Notes: generated by a model not told the origin, from the letters alone. A stretch of DNA of 64,000 nt from Paenibacillus_AB hodogayensis (GCF_039536325.1 NZ_BAAAYO010000006.1:248001-312000), one strand, 5' to 3'. Counted from the stretch's first letter, positions 8,967-17,241 are shown. Translations and numbers: made by a program.

Positions 8967-9157
8967 CGTTTCCACCCCATTTTTTTTGCGCATCATACCC
9001 CATACTACTACTGTAATCGGTTTCAATCGGACAGAATAGACCCATTTTGTTCGAAAAGGGGGCGATTTGTTCGATTCGACCATCGTAGGGTGGTAGACCC
9101 CTGCGCCGCGGCATACGCTTAGTCGTATAGAGGGTTTGCGCGAGGAGGTATCGTCTT

Positions 9158-9613
9158 ATGCCGTCCATCCAAAATCCGGGAATGCCGCTCGTACGGCAAG
9201 CTACCGGCAAATCGGATATTTTGGTTCCGGCGGGGCGAACTCCCCGTCCGGCGCATGCGCATTATGCCGCGGCCCGTTCCTCGACCGAGCTTGGGCATTG
9301 GCATTGGATTTATTTTTTCACGTATCCCGTCAACGGCAGCGCCGCGGACGGCCACGTTCACGATTATCAAGGCACGAGCCGGGTCGCCGATTATAAGGGC
9401 GTCTCGCACTTCCATCGGTTCAATGGCACGACCGGTCCGGCCATTGCGCTTGCAGACGGAACGCATTACCATTTGTTCAGCGCCGAGCTGAACGACGAGC
9501 CTTTTCAGCTGGAGGGCGGCAGCTATTTGACCGTGCTAAGCATCCCCCGTCATACCCATTCCTTCTCCGGACCGACGGGGCCGGGTCTCGGCTACGAGCC
9601 TCCGGGGTGGTAA
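9158..9613 (+). CDS. ymaF: YmaF family protein
   Basis: 151 residues, histidine-rich, with repeated H-x-H type segments (GHWHW, GHVHDY, SHFHRF, THYHLF, RHTHSF) and GTTGPAIALADGTHYH, the layout of the YmaF family of Bacillales. The repeats suggest a metal-binding or beta-structured spore or cell-surface protein, but no function is established. There is no signal peptide. AGGAGG lies 9 bases before the ATG. It is transcribed alone, divergent from the ABC export operon. Confidence 0.8.
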   Translation: MPSIQNPGMPLVRQATGKSDILVPAGRTPRPAHAHYAAARSSTELGHWHWIYFFTYPVNGSAADGHVHDYQGTSRVADYKGVSHFHRFNGTTGPAIALADGTHYHLFSAELNDEPFQLEGGSYLTVLSIPRHTHSFSGPTGPGLGYEPPGW

Positions 9614-9684
9614 TGGCAGCGTCTCGGGCTAAGAAGCAACTTCGCGTAGGAGGAGGGCATATACTTCCACACCGCGCAGACGCC

Positions 9685-9720
9685 AAAAAGCCCCGCAGGG
9701 CCACCGGTACGGCTGTGCGG
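9685..9720 (-). terminator. Terminator of the small lipoprotein gene
   Basis: On the minus strand CCGCACAGCC pairs (8 of 10) with GGCCCTGCGG and is followed by GGCTTTTTGG. It lies about 100 bases beyond the stop at 9820. The remainder of 9614-9819 shows nothing else recognisable. Confidence 0.6.
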
Positions 9721-9819
9721 AGCGGACACGCTTGCATGAAGCGGGCATGTGCGACTTTACACGTTTATGGAACCGCGTTAACCCTTGCGCCACGATAGGC
9801 GGTTCGGCATATAAGCGGG

Positions 9820-10233
9820 TTACCGATGGAGCGGGTCTTGCACGACGAGCATATTTTTGACGTTTTCGTAAATCGGGGTGCAGTCGATACAGGAGCGAAT
9901 CAGACCGTTGAAGCGGAGCTGCTCCATCTGCCGTTTCAACTCCTCTTGATCCGGGACGATCCGGAACTCGTACGTTTGACTGCCCACCTTGACCGTGTAC
10001 GCTTCTCCGCTTTGCTCGCCGGACATGGGCGCAAGCGGCTCCGTTATGTTCTGCTTGTCCAGACTGCTGCGCAGAGCAGCCCGGTCTATCTCTTTTTGCC
10101 GGGTTTTCTTCAGGGCGCTGATCACATTGCGGATTTCTTCGTCGGCAAAGCGCGGCTTGGCCGCCCCGTCCTCCTCGCATCCGGTCAGCAGCAGCACCAT
10201 TGCGCAGCAGGCCGCCAGCCATCGTTTCCTCAT
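9820..10233 (-). CDS. Hypothetical lipoprotein
   Basis: 137 residues from the ATG at 10233. The signal peptide MRKRWLAACCAMVLLLTGC ends in the lipobox LLTGC, and the mature part is charged and mostly helical (FADEEIRNVISALKKTRQKE). No domain family is recognised. Two cysteines (SCIDC near residue 118) could form a disulfide or bind a metal. Longer upstream reading of the same frame overlaps the Nudix gene and is not supported. Gene density and strand make it a possible partner of the Nudix gene, but the 50-base gap shows no clear signal. Confidence 0.7.
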   Translation of the reverse strand: MRKRWLAACCAMVLLLTGCEEDGAAKPRFADEEIRNVISALKKTRQKEIDRAALRSSLDKQNITEPLAPMSGEQSGEAYTVKVGSQTYEFRIVPDQEELKRQMEQLRFNGLIRSCIDCTPIYENVKNMLVVQDPLHR

Positions 10234-10283
10234 CTCCGTCCCACTCCCGTCGACTATCGGTATATTTATTACGGACACTGCGG

Positions 10284-10805
10284 TCAGCGCGCAGCCTCGA
10301 CCGACTTCCGGGCCATCGCCAGCGCTTCCTCGTACATGCCCGTGTTCGCCTTGATCCACGGAATGTCTGACGCCTCCCGGGGCGCGAACAAGCCGCGGCC
10401 CTGCACTTCGTCGTTCTCCTGCACTTCCTCGAGCCGGGCGATCGTCGCCCAATAAAACACCAGATAACTATCCGGATGCGGGTATGGGTATCCGTCCGGT
10501 TTCGTTCCGTGCAGCCGGATGCGCTGATACCCGAGCAGGCCGGATGCGTCCAGCACTGCGCCGGTCTCTTCGTAGCATTCCCGCCTCATCGTCTCGGCCG
10601 GCGTCTCGCCAGGCTCGATATGCCCTCCGGGAATATCCCAGCCCCGTCGTTTCAACTGCGTCAAGAGAAGCGCCTCCCCTTGAAAAGCCAGCACGAACGC
10701 GCCTGTCACCCCTTGCCGTTCCGGCAGCTCGTCCGAGACGATCATGCTGACTTCATTCGGCAGCGGCAAACCCGGCATATCCCGTTGTTCGCATACGATT
10801 CTCAT
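10284..10805 (-). CDS. Nudix hydrolase
   Basis: 173-residue pyrophosphohydrolase acting on nucleoside diphosphate-X compounds. The Nudix box is complete at about residues 61-83: GGHIEPGETPAETMRRECYE followed by ETGAV, matching GX5EX7REUXEEXGU. The substrate is not predictable from the sequence. The ATG at 10805 follows AAGGAAC with normal spacing. It is divergent from the MerR regulator gene. Confidence 0.88.
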   Translation of the reverse strand: MRIVCEQRDMPGLPLPNEVSMIVSDELPERQGVTGAFVLAFQGEALLLTQLKRRGWDIPGGHIEPGETPAETMRRECYEETGAVLDASGLLGYQRIRLHGTKPDGYPYPHPDSYLVFYWATIARLEEVQENDEVQGRGLFAPREASDIPWIKANTGMYEEALAMARKSVEAAR

Positions 10806-10934
10806 CGGTTCCGTTCCTTCCTGTTTTTCCCTTCATTGTACCATGGAACATAAATGGCTCGCAGCCTATGGCAAGGAAAATACGTATTGCGAATAGCCGT
10901 TATCCCGATAACGATATCGTTTGAAGTTTGCACA

Positions 10935-10983
10935 TTGACACGACCCCGGGAACTTCCTATAATATCCTTAACGTTAACGTCAT
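10935..10983 (+). promoter_or_regulatory. Consensus sigma-A promoter of the merR-type gene with a dyad at the start site
   Basis: TTGACA (10935-10940) and TATAAT (10958-10963) are both perfect and separated by 17 bases. Just downstream, ACGTTAACGT (10971-10980) is a perfect 10-base palindrome at the expected transcription start. The same core occurs in a longer palindrome before the SDR gene, which suggests autorepression by the MerR protein. Confidence 0.85.
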
Positions 10984-10997
10984 GGTTGGGGGCATAT

Positions 10998-11390
10998 ATG
11001 GAACCAAAGATGCTGATCGGGGAGCTGGCGACAAGAGCCGGAGTCACTCCTCGCACGATTCGTCATTATCAACAGCTGGGCTTGCTGGGGAATATCGAGC
11101 AGGAGAGCAACGGCTTTCATTATTACACGGACAACGCCTTGCAGCGTTTGCACAAAATCAATGTGCTGAAGCGGATCGGCCTCAGTCTGGATGAAATTCA
11201 ATCCGTCATCGATCTGTACTTCGAGGAACCCACTATGATCAAGGGCAAACAAAAGGTGCTGGAGATTTTGGCCCGGCATTTGCAGGAAACCGATGCGAAG
11301 ATGGAGTCGCTGGCTCAATTCCGGCAAGAGATACAAGCCAACATAGACCGAATTCAGACGATCGTCGACCAGATGTCGTCGTCGCCGTGA
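10998..11390 (+). CDS. MerR family transcriptional regulator
   Basis: 130 residues. The N-terminal winged helix is typical: IGELATRAGVTPRTIRHYQQ, then the FHYYTDNALQRLHKINVLKR wing region, followed by a long dimerisation helix. There is no cysteine cluster for metals, so an organic or stress signal is more likely. The ATG at 10998 has GGGGG 5 bases upstream. It controls itself and the downstream SDR gene most likely, since the palindrome core ACGTTAACGT is present before both. The stop codon is part of a small terminator hairpin. Confidence 0.9.
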   Translation: MEPKMLIGELATRAGVTPRTIRHYQQLGLLGNIEQESNGFHYYTDNALQRLHKINVLKRIGLSLDEIQSVIDLYFEEPTMIKGKQKVLEILARHLQETDAKMESLAQFRQEIQANIDRIQTIVDQMSSSP

Positions 11391-11411
11391 TTGCCGATCA
11401 CGGTTTCTTTT
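11385..11411 (+). terminator. Short terminator overlapping the merR-type stop codon
   Basis: CCGTGAT (11385-11391) pairs with ATCACGG (11397-11403) across 5 bases, followed by TTTCTTTT. The TGA stop is inside the left arm. Confidence 0.6.
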
Positions 11412-11421
11412 GCCCAAACCT

Positions 11422-11435
11422 TTACGTTAACGTAA
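11422..11435. promoter_or_regulatory. Perfect 14-bp palindrome, probable MerR-type operator
   Basis: TTACGTTAACGTAA is self-complementary over all 14 bases and shares ACGTTAACGT with the site at 10971-10980. It sits about 38 bases before the SDR start. MerR operators of this general TTnACGT-ACGTnAA form are known. Assignment to the adjacent regulator is inference. Confidence 0.65.
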
Positions 11436-11472
11436 CCGTCATACATATAAGAGGAGAAGGAGACGATTGGAC

Positions 11473-12207
11473 ATGAGTGCACACAAATCGTTGAACGGAC
11501 GACGCGTCATCGTCATCGGCGGAGGTTCGGGCATCGGCCTTGCCGCCGCACGCAGAGCTTCCGAGCTCGGGGCCGAGGTTACGATCGCCGGGCGCGGAGC
11601 GGAACGGCTGGAACGGGCGGCTGCGGACTTCCCTAATCCCGTCCGTACGAAAGTGCTGGACGTTCGCAAGGAGGACGACGTGCAAGTTTTTTTTTCCGAG
11701 ACGGGCCCCTTTGACCATCTGGTCGTAACGGCGGGCGAGCTTAAGCACGGCTCCGGGAAGCTTACGGAGCTAGATACGTCCAGCGCGCGCGAGCAATTCG
11801 AAAGCCGCTTCTGGGGACCGTACCTGGCGGTGCGCCATGGCGCGTCTGCGATCCGCGAACACGGTTCCGTGACGTTGATCTCGGGATTTTTCGGCGATAA
11901 AGCGATTCCGGGGGCTTCTGTGCCTTCCGCCGTGCACGGGGCGATTGAAAACCTGGCGCGCGTGCTCGCCGTGGAGCTGGCTCCGGTGCGGGTCAACGTC
12001 GTCTCCCCGGGGTATGCGGATACACCGCTGCACGACGGCTTGACGGCCGAGCAGAAGCAAGCCTGGTTCGAGCAGACCGCTCCCACCTTGCCAGTCCGCC
12101 ACATCGCGGAGGCCGATGAACTGGCCGACGCCATCCTGTTCCTGATCGGAAACGGCTACACGACAGGAGTTACGCTGACCGTAGACGGCGGCGCAAGGCT
12201 AGTCTGA
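11473..12207 (+). CDS. Short-chain dehydrogenase/reductase
   Basis: About 244 residues, NAD(P)-dependent. The N-terminal Rossmann motif is IGGGSGIG (a variant of TGxxxGIG) and the C-terminal GYTTGVTLTVDGGARLV is typical. The usual catalytic Y-x-x-x-K is not obvious: the equivalent segment reads SGFFGDKAIPGASVPSAVHG, where Tyr appears to be missing, so this may be an atypical or inactive SDR. A TTG at 11467 has very short SD spacing, whereas the ATG at 11473 lies 10 bases after AAGGAG and is preferred. Likely MerR-regulated. Confidence 0.82.
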   Translation: MSAHKSLNGRRVIVIGGGSGIGLAAARRASELGAEVTIAGRGAERLERAAADFPNPVRTKVLDVRKEDDVQVFFSETGPFDHLVVTAGELKHGSGKLTELDTSSAREQFESRFWGPYLAVRHGASAIREHGSVTLISGFFGDKAIPGASVPSAVHGAIENLARVLAVELAPVRVNVVSPGYADTPLHDGLTAEQKQAWFEQTAPTLPVRHIAEADELADAILFLIGNGYTTGVTLTVDGGARLV

Positions 12208-12250
12208 CCATGCGCGGCGGAGCCCGCAGTCCGAGGATCGGGAGAGCTTC

Positions 12251-12601
12251 CTAGAGATGGGCCAAAATATTGACGAGCTTTCCGAACGGATCGCGCACAT
12301 AAAAGCGCCGGACTCCCCACGGCTCGTCGGCAGGTCCGTATTCGACGGAAAATCCCGCTTCGCGCATCTGCTCGTACACGGCTTCGACATCGTCGACTTC
12401 GATCGAAAAATCCGGCGTCGGCGTATCCGAGCCTCCCTGCGAGGCAAAGCTGATCTGGACATCCATCCGCTCCTGTGAGCCGAACGTGGCGATCCAGCCA
12501 TGGTCCATCAACAGCTCCAGCCCCAAAATATCGCCGTAAAACCGGCGGGCTTGACCGATATCGACGGTATGAATATTGGAAACGATACGCTTCACTTTCA
12601 T
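12251..12601 (-). CDS. VOC (glyoxalase/bleomycin resistance) family protein
   Basis: 116 residues with the two-module VOC fold: VSNIHTVDIGQARRFYGDIL, then ATFGSQERMDVQI, FSIEVDDVEAVYEQMREAG, and the end motif VRRFYVRDPFGKLVNILAHL. The substrate is unknown. The usual metal ligands are only partly present (H17 of the mature start region, no clear terminal Glu). The ATG at 12601 follows GAGGG by 6 bases. It is convergent with the SDR gene. Confidence 0.8.
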   Translation of the reverse strand: MKVKRIVSNIHTVDIGQARRFYGDILGLELLMDHGWIATFGSQERMDVQISFASQGGSDTPTPDFSIEVDDVEAVYEQMREAGFSVEYGPADEPWGVRRFYVRDPFGKLVNILAHL

Positions 12602-12634
12602 ATGCGTCCCTCTCTTCCCTTCGCACTTGCGCAA

Positions 12635-12661
12635 GAGGCCGATCTGGATCAGATCGGCCTC
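12635..12661. terminator. Strong intergenic hairpin
   Basis: GAGGCCGATCT (12635-12645) pairs perfectly over 11 bases with AGATCGGCCTC (12651-12661), loop GGATC. There is no clear T-tract on either strand. It lies between the DUF6526-like gene and the VOC gene, both on the minus strand, so it may terminate or stabilise the upstream transcript. Confidence 0.5.
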
Positions 12662-12704
12662 CCGTGTTCAATACCAGCGTGGGCTCGCCTCTTCACCCGT
12701 CGAA

Positions 12705-13136
12705 TTACACGCGGTAATGATCCGCTCTCCACTGCTTGATCGATTTCTTGATTTCCTTGGATTCCATCCCCGTCTCGGCGGCCTTCTTGCACAGCTGGAG
12801 GAACTCCTCTTCCCCGGCAAAACGAAGCGCGATGATTTGAGGCAGGGTGAGCCGCGAATCGAGCGGCTTGCCGGTCAGCCGGAAGTGCCGGAAATTTTCT
12901 TCGTGCAAAATGCTGCGGTCCTGGAGCCGGGTTGCAAATTGCCGGACAACCCCGACCAGCAGCATAATACATAGAGAAATCGCGAACGCCAAAATCGCCA
13001 AAAAGCTGAATCGCTCCCGGAACAAATAGATGACGGCCCCCACAAACATCAGCAACGATATCGGAGCCAAAATGTAATGGTACAGCGGCGTAAACTGTGC
13101 ATGGCTCTCATAGCTTTGCGGTTTGGACTTGCTCAC
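12705..13136 (-). CDS. DUF6526-like two-helix membrane protein
   Basis: 143 residues. A short polar start (SYESHAQFTPLYHY) is followed by two membrane helices (about 22-40 and 44-66) and a cytoplasmic helical tail with RFAGEEEFLQLCKKAAETGM. This matches small bacterial proteins called DUF6526; their role is unknown. The start is GTG at 13136 after AGAGGGGGG. It stands upstream of the VOC gene on the same strand, separated by a strong hairpin. Confidence 0.7.
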   Translation of the reverse strand: MSKSKPQSYESHAQFTPLYHYILAPISLLMFVGAVIYLFRERFSFLAILAFAISLCIMLLVGVVRQFATRLQDRSILHEENFRHFRLTGKPLDSRLTLPQIIALRFAGEEEFLQLCKKAAETGMESKEIKKSIKQWRADHYRV

Positions 13137-13220
13137 GTTTCAGCCCCCCTCTAATCAGATTCTATTACGGATTCGATAATTATTTCCAAAGTCCTGTCGC
13201 CGCGCCGACGATGAACGTAA

Positions 13221-13246
13221 AAAAACACCGGGACTATCCGGTGTTT
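13221..13246 (-). terminator. Terminator of the flavoprotein gene
   Basis: AAACACCGG (13223-13231) pairs with CCGGTGTTT (13238-13246) across GACTAT. On the minus strand it is followed by TTTTTACG. It lies 66 bases after the stop at 13312. Confidence 0.85.
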
Positions 13247-13311
13247 CGTTCGTGTCGTCGCTTTTCACCCGGCCGCCAAAACGGTCCGCGAGCAGAAGCG
13301 GGAGGGGCTTG

Positions 13312-14346
13312 CTACTCGACCACCCCGAGCGCCCGGTTTCTTTCCTTGAAACGTTCGTTATGCGAGGAGACGTAAGCCGCCCGGGGCGCCTCCGGATCCA
13401 TGTGCAGTTTCGCGCTGTTGACGGCCAGTACCGCGTCCGTAAAGGCGCCGGCGATCAGGTTCACCTTGCTCGCATAATGGACGAAGTCGCCTGCGGCGAA
13501 TATGCCGGGGATGTTCGTATCCAGCTTTCCGCCCGCGAATACGTTCCATTCGTCCATATTCAGGCCCCACTCGGTGATGCCGGTAAAATCGCTCTTCAAC
13601 CCGTGGTTGATGATGACCGCATCGACATCGAGTTGATCGGTTTCGCCCGTTTCCACATGGCTGATCGTTACCTTTCCGATCGTCTCTCCGTTATCGCTGT
13701 GCAGATGGGTCAACGCGTACGGAGTGAGCACCGCCGCCGAGGACGACTTCATGCGGAGAATGTTTTTCTCGTGCCCGCCGAACCGGTCGCGGCGATGAAC
13801 GACAGTGACGCTTGCGGCGATCGGCTCCAGCTCGTTGGCCCAATCCACCGCCGAATTGCCTCCTCCCGAGATCAGCACCCGCTTGCCCCGGAACGGCTCC
13901 AGCTCCTGCACCGTATAGTGCAGATTCGATACCTCGTAGCGCTCCGCTCCCTCGATTTCCAGCTTGGCCATCTTCAGAATGCCCCGGCCAAGCGCGAGGA
14001 TGATCGTCCTCGTCCAATGCCGCTCCCCCGTTGCCGCCACAAGGACGTACGTGCCGTCCGGCTGCCGTTCCAGGCCGGTAATCTGTTGGCCGAATACGAG
14101 CGTCGGATCGAACAGCCGCGCCTGCTTGTCGAGCTGGACGATCAGCTGCTCGCATACGATCGGGGCGAACCCGCCCACGTCCCAGATCATTTTCTCCGGA
14201 TAAATCAGCATCCGTCCTCCGAGCTCTTCCCTCGCTTCGATCAGCTTCGTCTTCATATCGCGCATGCCGCTGTAAAAGGCGGCGTACATCCCCGCAGGAC
14301 CTCCGCCGATGATCGTCACATCGTACAATTCCGCTTGTTCCGGCAA
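13312..14346 (-). CDS. Ferredoxin/flavodoxin-NADP+ reductase-like flavoprotein (YumC/YcgT type)
   Basis: 344-residue thioredoxin-reductase-like flavoprotein lacking the redox CxxC. FAD motif IIGGGPAGMYAAFYSG, NADP motif VLISGGGNSAVDWANEL, and C-terminal IPGIFAAGDFVHYASKVNLI. These are the marks of bacterial YumC/YcgT-type ferredoxin reductases, which supply electrons for example to haem or siderophore release. Two ATGs (14370, 14352) lack usable spacing; AGGAGG is exactly 7 bases before a TTG at 14346, which gives the normal family length. A Fur-box-like sequence lies just upstream, so iron-repressed expression is expected. Confidence 0.88.
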   Translation of the reverse strand: MPEQAELYDVTIIGGGPAGMYAAFYSGMRDMKTKLIEAREELGGRMLIYPEKMIWDVGGFAPIVCEQLIVQLDKQARLFDPTLVFGQQITGLERQPDGTYVLVAATGERHWTRTIILALGRGILKMAKLEIEGAERYEVSNLHYTVQELEPFRGKRVLISGGGNSAVDWANELEPIAASVTVVHRRDRFGGHEKNILRMKSSSAAVLTPYALTHLHSDNGETIGKVTISHVETGETDQLDVDAVIINHGLKSDFTGITEWGLNMDEWNVFAGGKLDTNIPGIFAAGDFVHYASKVNLIAGAFTDAVLAVNSAKLHMDPEAPRAAYVSSHNERFKERNRALGVVE

Positions 14347-14371
14347 CGCCATTCCTCCTGCCTTTTTCATT

Positions 14372-14392
14372 TGATAATGATACTTATTCTCA
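14372..14392. promoter_or_regulatory. Fur box
   Basis: The 21-base stretch reads TGATAATGATA then CTTATTCTCA. Its inner 15-mer on the minus strand, TGAGAATAAGTATCA, matches the 7-1-7 Fur consensus TGATAATnATTATCA at 12 of 14 defined positions. It lies 26 bases before the TTG start of the flavoprotein gene, at the expected promoter. Confidence 0.78.
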
Positions 14393-14519
14393 ACGATATT
14401 GTAGCGTACCGCTCCCCCATTGGCAATGGACAAACAAAACCGATTTCTTGCACAAAATCGAAGCTGAGGCGAGATGAACTAAGGGAAGTCTCGGGCGCCA
14501 AAGTCCCGATCCGAAATAA

Positions 14520-14550
14520 GTTAATATTTTACAAGCAATATTAACTTTTT
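14520..14550 (+). repeat. AT-rich perfect inverted repeat followed by T5
   Basis: GTTAATATT (14520-14528) and AATATTAAC (14537-14545) are perfect complements around TTACAAGC, followed by TTTTT. It lies 75 bases upstream of the Tat-protein gene with no plus-strand gene before it, so an operator or leader hairpin is as likely as a terminator. Confidence 0.55.
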
Positions 14551-14622
14551 GATTCTATTAAGTTCGGTATCCTTTCCCTAAACTAAAAGTGCACGACCTA
14601 TCCTTGTTGGAGGTGGAGTTAT

Positions 14623-15705
14623 ATGAGCATGCACGAGACCGGAAAAATGGACGAAACGGGGATTGAAAGCGCAACCAAGCCGAAACAGACCGAAATGGCC
14701 CCGATTGGGGGCAAAAGCTTCAGCCGCAGAAAGTTTCTGCAATTAAGCGGCGGGGTTACGGCGGCGGCTCTCCTTCCCGCGCTGGCTTTCGGAAGCGAGA
14801 AGGCATCGGCCTGTTCGTGCCCCATTCCGACCAGCCCCCGCTTTTCCTTAAGCGGCTCCGGCGGCGAGCTGTTCCGCGAAGTACCGCTCGGCAGCGTAAC
14901 CGTGCTGCAGTCTTTCGGATTCGACAGCGGCAACAGCGCGCTTTACACGATCCAGCTGACGTACGGCTCCCCTGCGACCGCAGGCGATTTGACGGTAACG
15001 AAGCTCGGCCTGAGCGGGTCGATCCAGGGCCAAATGCAGCTGAAGGGCTTTGGGCACGGGGTATCCATCGGCGTGGAGCCTTCCGGCAGCTCCGCCTATT
15101 TATGGACGGAAACGGACGGGGTCAGCGACGGAACAAACAGCTGGGGAACGAAAATATGCCGGTTTCCTTTTGCAAATGGCACGACGTTATACAACACCGA
15201 TGCCTCGCTCGCAAAGTATACGGTCCCGGGCACGAACAGCAGCTATACGTGCAGTATCGATCATTATCATGGAAATTTGATCGTCCGCTACAGAGGGACG
15301 GGGGGTACCCCGCGATTCGACGTGTACAATCTGGAATCGTTCAAGGCAGGCAACCGCAACCCGATCGCCACCGTCTACCAGCCTTCCACCTTGGGCGTCT
15401 TTCAAGGCTATTGCGCCTACGGAAGCTACTTGTATTTGCTGGACGGAACCGCCTACGGCACCTCCAATCCTTCCCCCGGCAACACCTACTTAACGACAGT
15501 GGATATCAATACGGGAACTCAGGTCGACCGTTTCTTGACGCAGGCCGGAGGGTCTTTGACTTACAGGGAGCCTGAAGGGCTGGCGGTTCATCTGACCGAT
15601 CCGAGCAGCGAAAGTACGGGCCGGCTCTGCTTCGGATTCGCCTCGGGCTCGGCGGGCGGACGGAAGGCGACGATATTCTTTAAAAACTCGTTCATCCCAT
15701 CATGA
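14623..15705 (+). CDS. Tat-exported P68 RBP/TagC-like beta-propeller protein
   Basis: 360 residues. A long polar N-region leads to a twin-arginine signal (SRRKFLQLSGGVTAAALLPALAF) ending in KASAC. The mature part follows the pattern of the TagC-like/phage receptor-binding propeller family common in actinobacteria: PRFSLSG..LFREVPL, TVLQSFGFDSGNSALYTIQL, LKGFGHGVSIGVEP, SAYLWTE, VFQGYCAYGSYLYLLDG, and REPEGLAV near the end. The role may be carbohydrate or cell-wall polymer binding, and no catalytic residues are assigned. GGAGGTG is 7 bases before the ATG. The next gene (22 bases on) encodes a lipoprotein, so both are likely one transcript. Confidence 0.78.
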   Translation: MSMHETGKMDETGIESATKPKQTEMAPIGGKSFSRRKFLQLSGGVTAAALLPALAFGSEKASACSCPIPTSPRFSLSGSGGELFREVPLGSVTVLQSFGFDSGNSALYTIQLTYGSPATAGDLTVTKLGLSGSIQGQMQLKGFGHGVSIGVEPSGSSAYLWTETDGVSDGTNSWGTKICRFPFANGTTLYNTDASLAKYTVPGTNSSYTCSIDHYHGNLIVRYRGTGGTPRFDVYNLESFKAGNRNPIATVYQPSTLGVFQGYCAYGSYLYLLDGTAYGTSNPSPGNTYLTTVDINTGTQVDRFLTQAGGSLTYREPEGLAVHLTDPSSESTGRLCFGFASGSAGGRKATIFFKNSFIPS

Positions 15706-15727
15706 ATCCCGAAGGAGAGATAGCGAA

Positions 15728-16966
15728 TTGAAGAAAGTAGCGATACTCGTATCGACCGCCCTGCTGATCGGCACGCTGCTCGCAGCCTGCGGCGGCGAAG
15801 CGCCCGCCCCTTCCGGAAGCGCCGGCAGGACGGCAGAAGCCAAACCGCCCGAACCGGTAACGCTGAAAGTGTTGTGGACGGGTAGGGAAGATTCGTTTAA
15901 CGACCGGGTGAACAACCCGATCGTCAAAGCCAAATTGCCCCATGTTTCGTTTGAATTTTACAGTCTCAATCAAGGACTGGAAAACCTGCTGATGTCCGGC
16001 GTAAAGTTCGACCTGATGAACATTACGACCAAAGTGTTTTTCGAAGCGGTCCGGTTGAAATTGACCTCGGACATGACCGGCTTGCTTCAAACGCACCAGT
16101 TCGACATGGGCCGGTTCCTTCCCGAACATGTGGAAGCTATCCGGCTGCTGACCGGCGACGGCAAGCTGTATGCCGTTCCCGATAAAGCCAATTTCCCCTA
16201 CGCGTACCATGCCCTCGTGTTCAACAAAGACATTTTCGATAAATTTGCCGTGCCTTATCCGAAGGACAATATGACATGGGACGAAGTCGTGGAGCTGGCC
16301 AAGCGCGTTCAGCGGGTGGATGGCGGAACCGCCTACACCGGCCTCGGGCTGGGTACGTCGCAATACATGTACGAACAATCGGCGCTCCACTATCAGAACA
16401 AGCAAAGAAAGGTCGATTTGTCGAATCCGTTATTCGGAAAAATATTTCACATTTATCAAAAAGCGTACAATGTGATCGGAAAAGATCCGCTCGGCAACGT
16501 CGACGCCTTTATGAAGGATAAAAACGTAGCGATGTTCGCCGGACACGTCGGCGTCCTCATCGAGGAGGCCACCCGACAGAAGGACACGCTGCCGAACTGG
16601 GATATCGTGACGTTCCCGGTTTTCGAAGAAACGCCGAACAGCGCCCCGCCGATCAACGGCGTCTACATGGTGGCTTCGACCAGCGAGCACAAAGACGAGA
16701 CAATTCGGCTGATCGACGCCATTCTCAGTAAAGACAATACGAAAGCGATCGAAGACGGCTACATGAACCCGGAATTCGCCAAAAAAAATATAAACGCCGT
16801 CAAAGCGCCCAAACAATCGCTGTACGTGCCCGGCGCTTTCGATACGCAAGGAAACGCCCTATTCAACAAGAAAATCAGAGAATTGAACAAGAACGGCGGA
16901 GATATCAATACGTCGCAGCGCGAAATGCAGGAAGAGCTGCAGAAGGTTGTGGACGGTTCTCCTTGA
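15728..16966 (+). CDS. Extracellular solute-binding lipoprotein (family 1)
   Basis: 412 residues with a lipoprotein signal (VSTALLIGTLLAACGG) and the periplasmic-binding fold of carbohydrate ABC importers: VTLKVLWTGRED near the start, LYAVPDKANFPYAYHALVFNKDIFDK, TWDEVVELAKRVQ, and AMFAGHVGVLIEE. The start is TTG with AAGGAG 9 bases upstream. No permease or ATPase gene accompanies it, so it either shares a transporter encoded elsewhere or acts as a sensor. It follows the Tat propeller gene closely and is followed by a strong hairpin. Confidence 0.85.
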   Translation: MKKVAILVSTALLIGTLLAACGGEAPAPSGSAGRTAEAKPPEPVTLKVLWTGREDSFNDRVNNPIVKAKLPHVSFEFYSLNQGLENLLMSGVKFDLMNITTKVFFEAVRLKLTSDMTGLLQTHQFDMGRFLPEHVEAIRLLTGDGKLYAVPDKANFPYAYHALVFNKDIFDKFAVPYPKDNMTWDEVVELAKRVQRVDGGTAYTGLGLGTSQYMYEQSALHYQNKQRKVDLSNPLFGKIFHIYQKAYNVIGKDPLGNVDAFMKDKNVAMFAGHVGVLIEEATRQKDTLPNWDIVTFPVFEETPNSAPPINGVYMVASTSEHKDETIRLIDAILSKDNTKAIEDGYMNPEFAKKNINAVKAPKQSLYVPGAFDTQGNALFNKKIRELNKNGGDINTSQREMQEELQKVVDGSP

Positions 16967-16983
16967 CCTTGGCAACCATAGAG

Positions 16984-17015
16984 CAAACCCGCCAGGCCGG
17001 ACGGCGGCGGGTTTG
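16984..17015. terminator. Bidirectional terminator-like hairpin
   Basis: CAAACCCGCC (16984-16993) pairs perfectly with GGCGGGTTTG (17006-17015). It serves the solute-binding protein gene on the plus strand and possibly the response regulator gene on the minus strand. The remaining 17016-17241 holds no supported gene. Confidence 0.7.
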
Positions 17016-17241
17016 TAGTATGGATGGCTGCGCATTGCCTGTGCGACCGGCAAAAATGGCCTGCTGCGCTTCGCTCCAGCCATCTGCCGGAGCAGCGAAC
17101 GTTGTGCGCAAGCAGCGCCATTCGTTCGGGGGCTGATCTCCGTCCCGCCCCATGCCCATTGCGCCGTCCGGTTCAGCCCGCCTTGCCGTTCCATGCTGCC
17201 ATCTCTCCTTTGCGGCCTCAGCGTACGGACTCGGCCGTTCG

